From UBA1737 sp964474685 (GTDB lineage Bacteria; Bacillota_I; Bacilli_A; ML615J-28; CAG-313): a DNA stretch of 23,821 nucleotides. The DNA lies in contig CAYYTE010000014.1 in the NCBI GenBank assembly GCA_964474685.1, positions 1 to 23,821 on the forward strand. The letters run 5' to 3'. Under the pieces are notes generated by a model that had not been told where the DNA came from, searched no databases, and saw only the letters and a program-made list of their open reading frames with translations. Both the position numbers and the translations under genes were made by a program. Of this stretch, positions 23,613 to 23,821 are shown piece after piece (within the stretch, counting starts at the first letter, position 1; every line of letters begins with the position of its first letter).

Positions 23613-23821
23613 ATATAGATTAAATAGCAAAAATTAAGGCATTTAAGTAATTAACAGATTAAGTATGTATAAAATAATAAAACTCCTTAATATCATAGTA
23701 TAAAAAAAGACTTTAGGATCTCTTATTACAGTGATGCAAGGTTCTTTTCAATTTCTGAAATATCGATATTAAGTGAAAACAATATGTCTTTTTTATTTCT
23801 TTAAAGGCGTTATTATAGTTT
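23613..23821. other. Window end, possible 3' end of a minus-strand gene
   Basis: No intact gene. On the minus strand the frame reading DILFSLNIDISEIEKNLASL ends at stops near 23730, and AFKEIKK precedes it in a neighbouring frame, so a broken or cut-off gene may enter from the right. I cannot identify it. Confidence 0.25.

Noticed and set aside
1..23821. TGA read as tryptophan (code 4)
   Set aside because: TGG serves Trp throughout and no conserved gene needs TGA to stay open; reading through the TGA at 11755 gives no homologous sequence.
1..23821. CRISPR arrays, tRNA or rRNA genes
   Set aside because: No regularly spaced repeats, cloverleaf with T-loop consensus, or rRNA signature was seen.

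Overview
The window is AT-rich bacterial DNA from a low-GC Firmicute, most likely an uncultured gut-type member of the Bacilli on the Erysipelotrichales/Acholeplasma-like side. This is an inference from base composition, strong AGGAGG-type ribosome sites, sigma-A promoters (often extended -10), and secreted proteins built from InlB B-repeats, BspA-type leucine-rich repeats and bacterial Ig domains. TGG encodes Trp and no recognisable gene contains an in-frame TGA, so the standard bacterial code fits. TGA ends none of the intact genes, and TAG is the commonest stop.

Layout. 1-1860: 3' part of a secreted Ig-domain/N-acetylmuramoyl-L-alanine amidase. 1983-2644: nitroreductase-family gene with a one-base frameshift. 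2792-6018: potassium-uptake operon ktrB-ktrA with a lipoprotein gene carrying InlB repeats. 6037-7534: divergent pair of tRNA-modification genes, a TtcA-like thiolase (minus strand) and the queuosine-precursor transporter gene queT under a preQ1-I riboswitch. 7535-9537: gene-poor stretch with a decayed IS21-type istB. 9538-16207: cluster of secreted or membrane-anchored proteins (zinc metalloprotease, membrane-anchored unknown, decayed paralogue of the metalloprotease N-terminus, LRR lipoprotein), several broken by frameshifts, often at homopolymer or pyrimidine tracts. 16353-17609: CPA2-type cation/proton antiporter. 17710-20566: 6S RNA, then purB and purA, the two steps from IMP to AMP (purB also acts earlier in IMP synthesis). 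20672-23565: Mbeg1-like alpha/beta hydrolase and oligoendopeptidase F, probably one operon.

The most unusual signal is in the surface-protein cluster. Two leader regions 4.6 kb apart share an identical 20-base block containing a near-perfect anti-Shine-Dalgarno match and an ATG that opens a frame of only 3 or 5 codons. In both, this block lies between two complementary arms whose sequences differ between copies. Both leaders precede genes whose N-terminal parts are homologous. This could be a translated-leader control element for a surface-protein family, or the remains of small peptide genes. Other notable points are a T9 tract that sets the reading frame of the 12.2-13.3 kb gene, a 6S RNA placed directly upstream of purBA, and a riboswitch whose pseudoknot strand is the queT Shine-Dalgarno.
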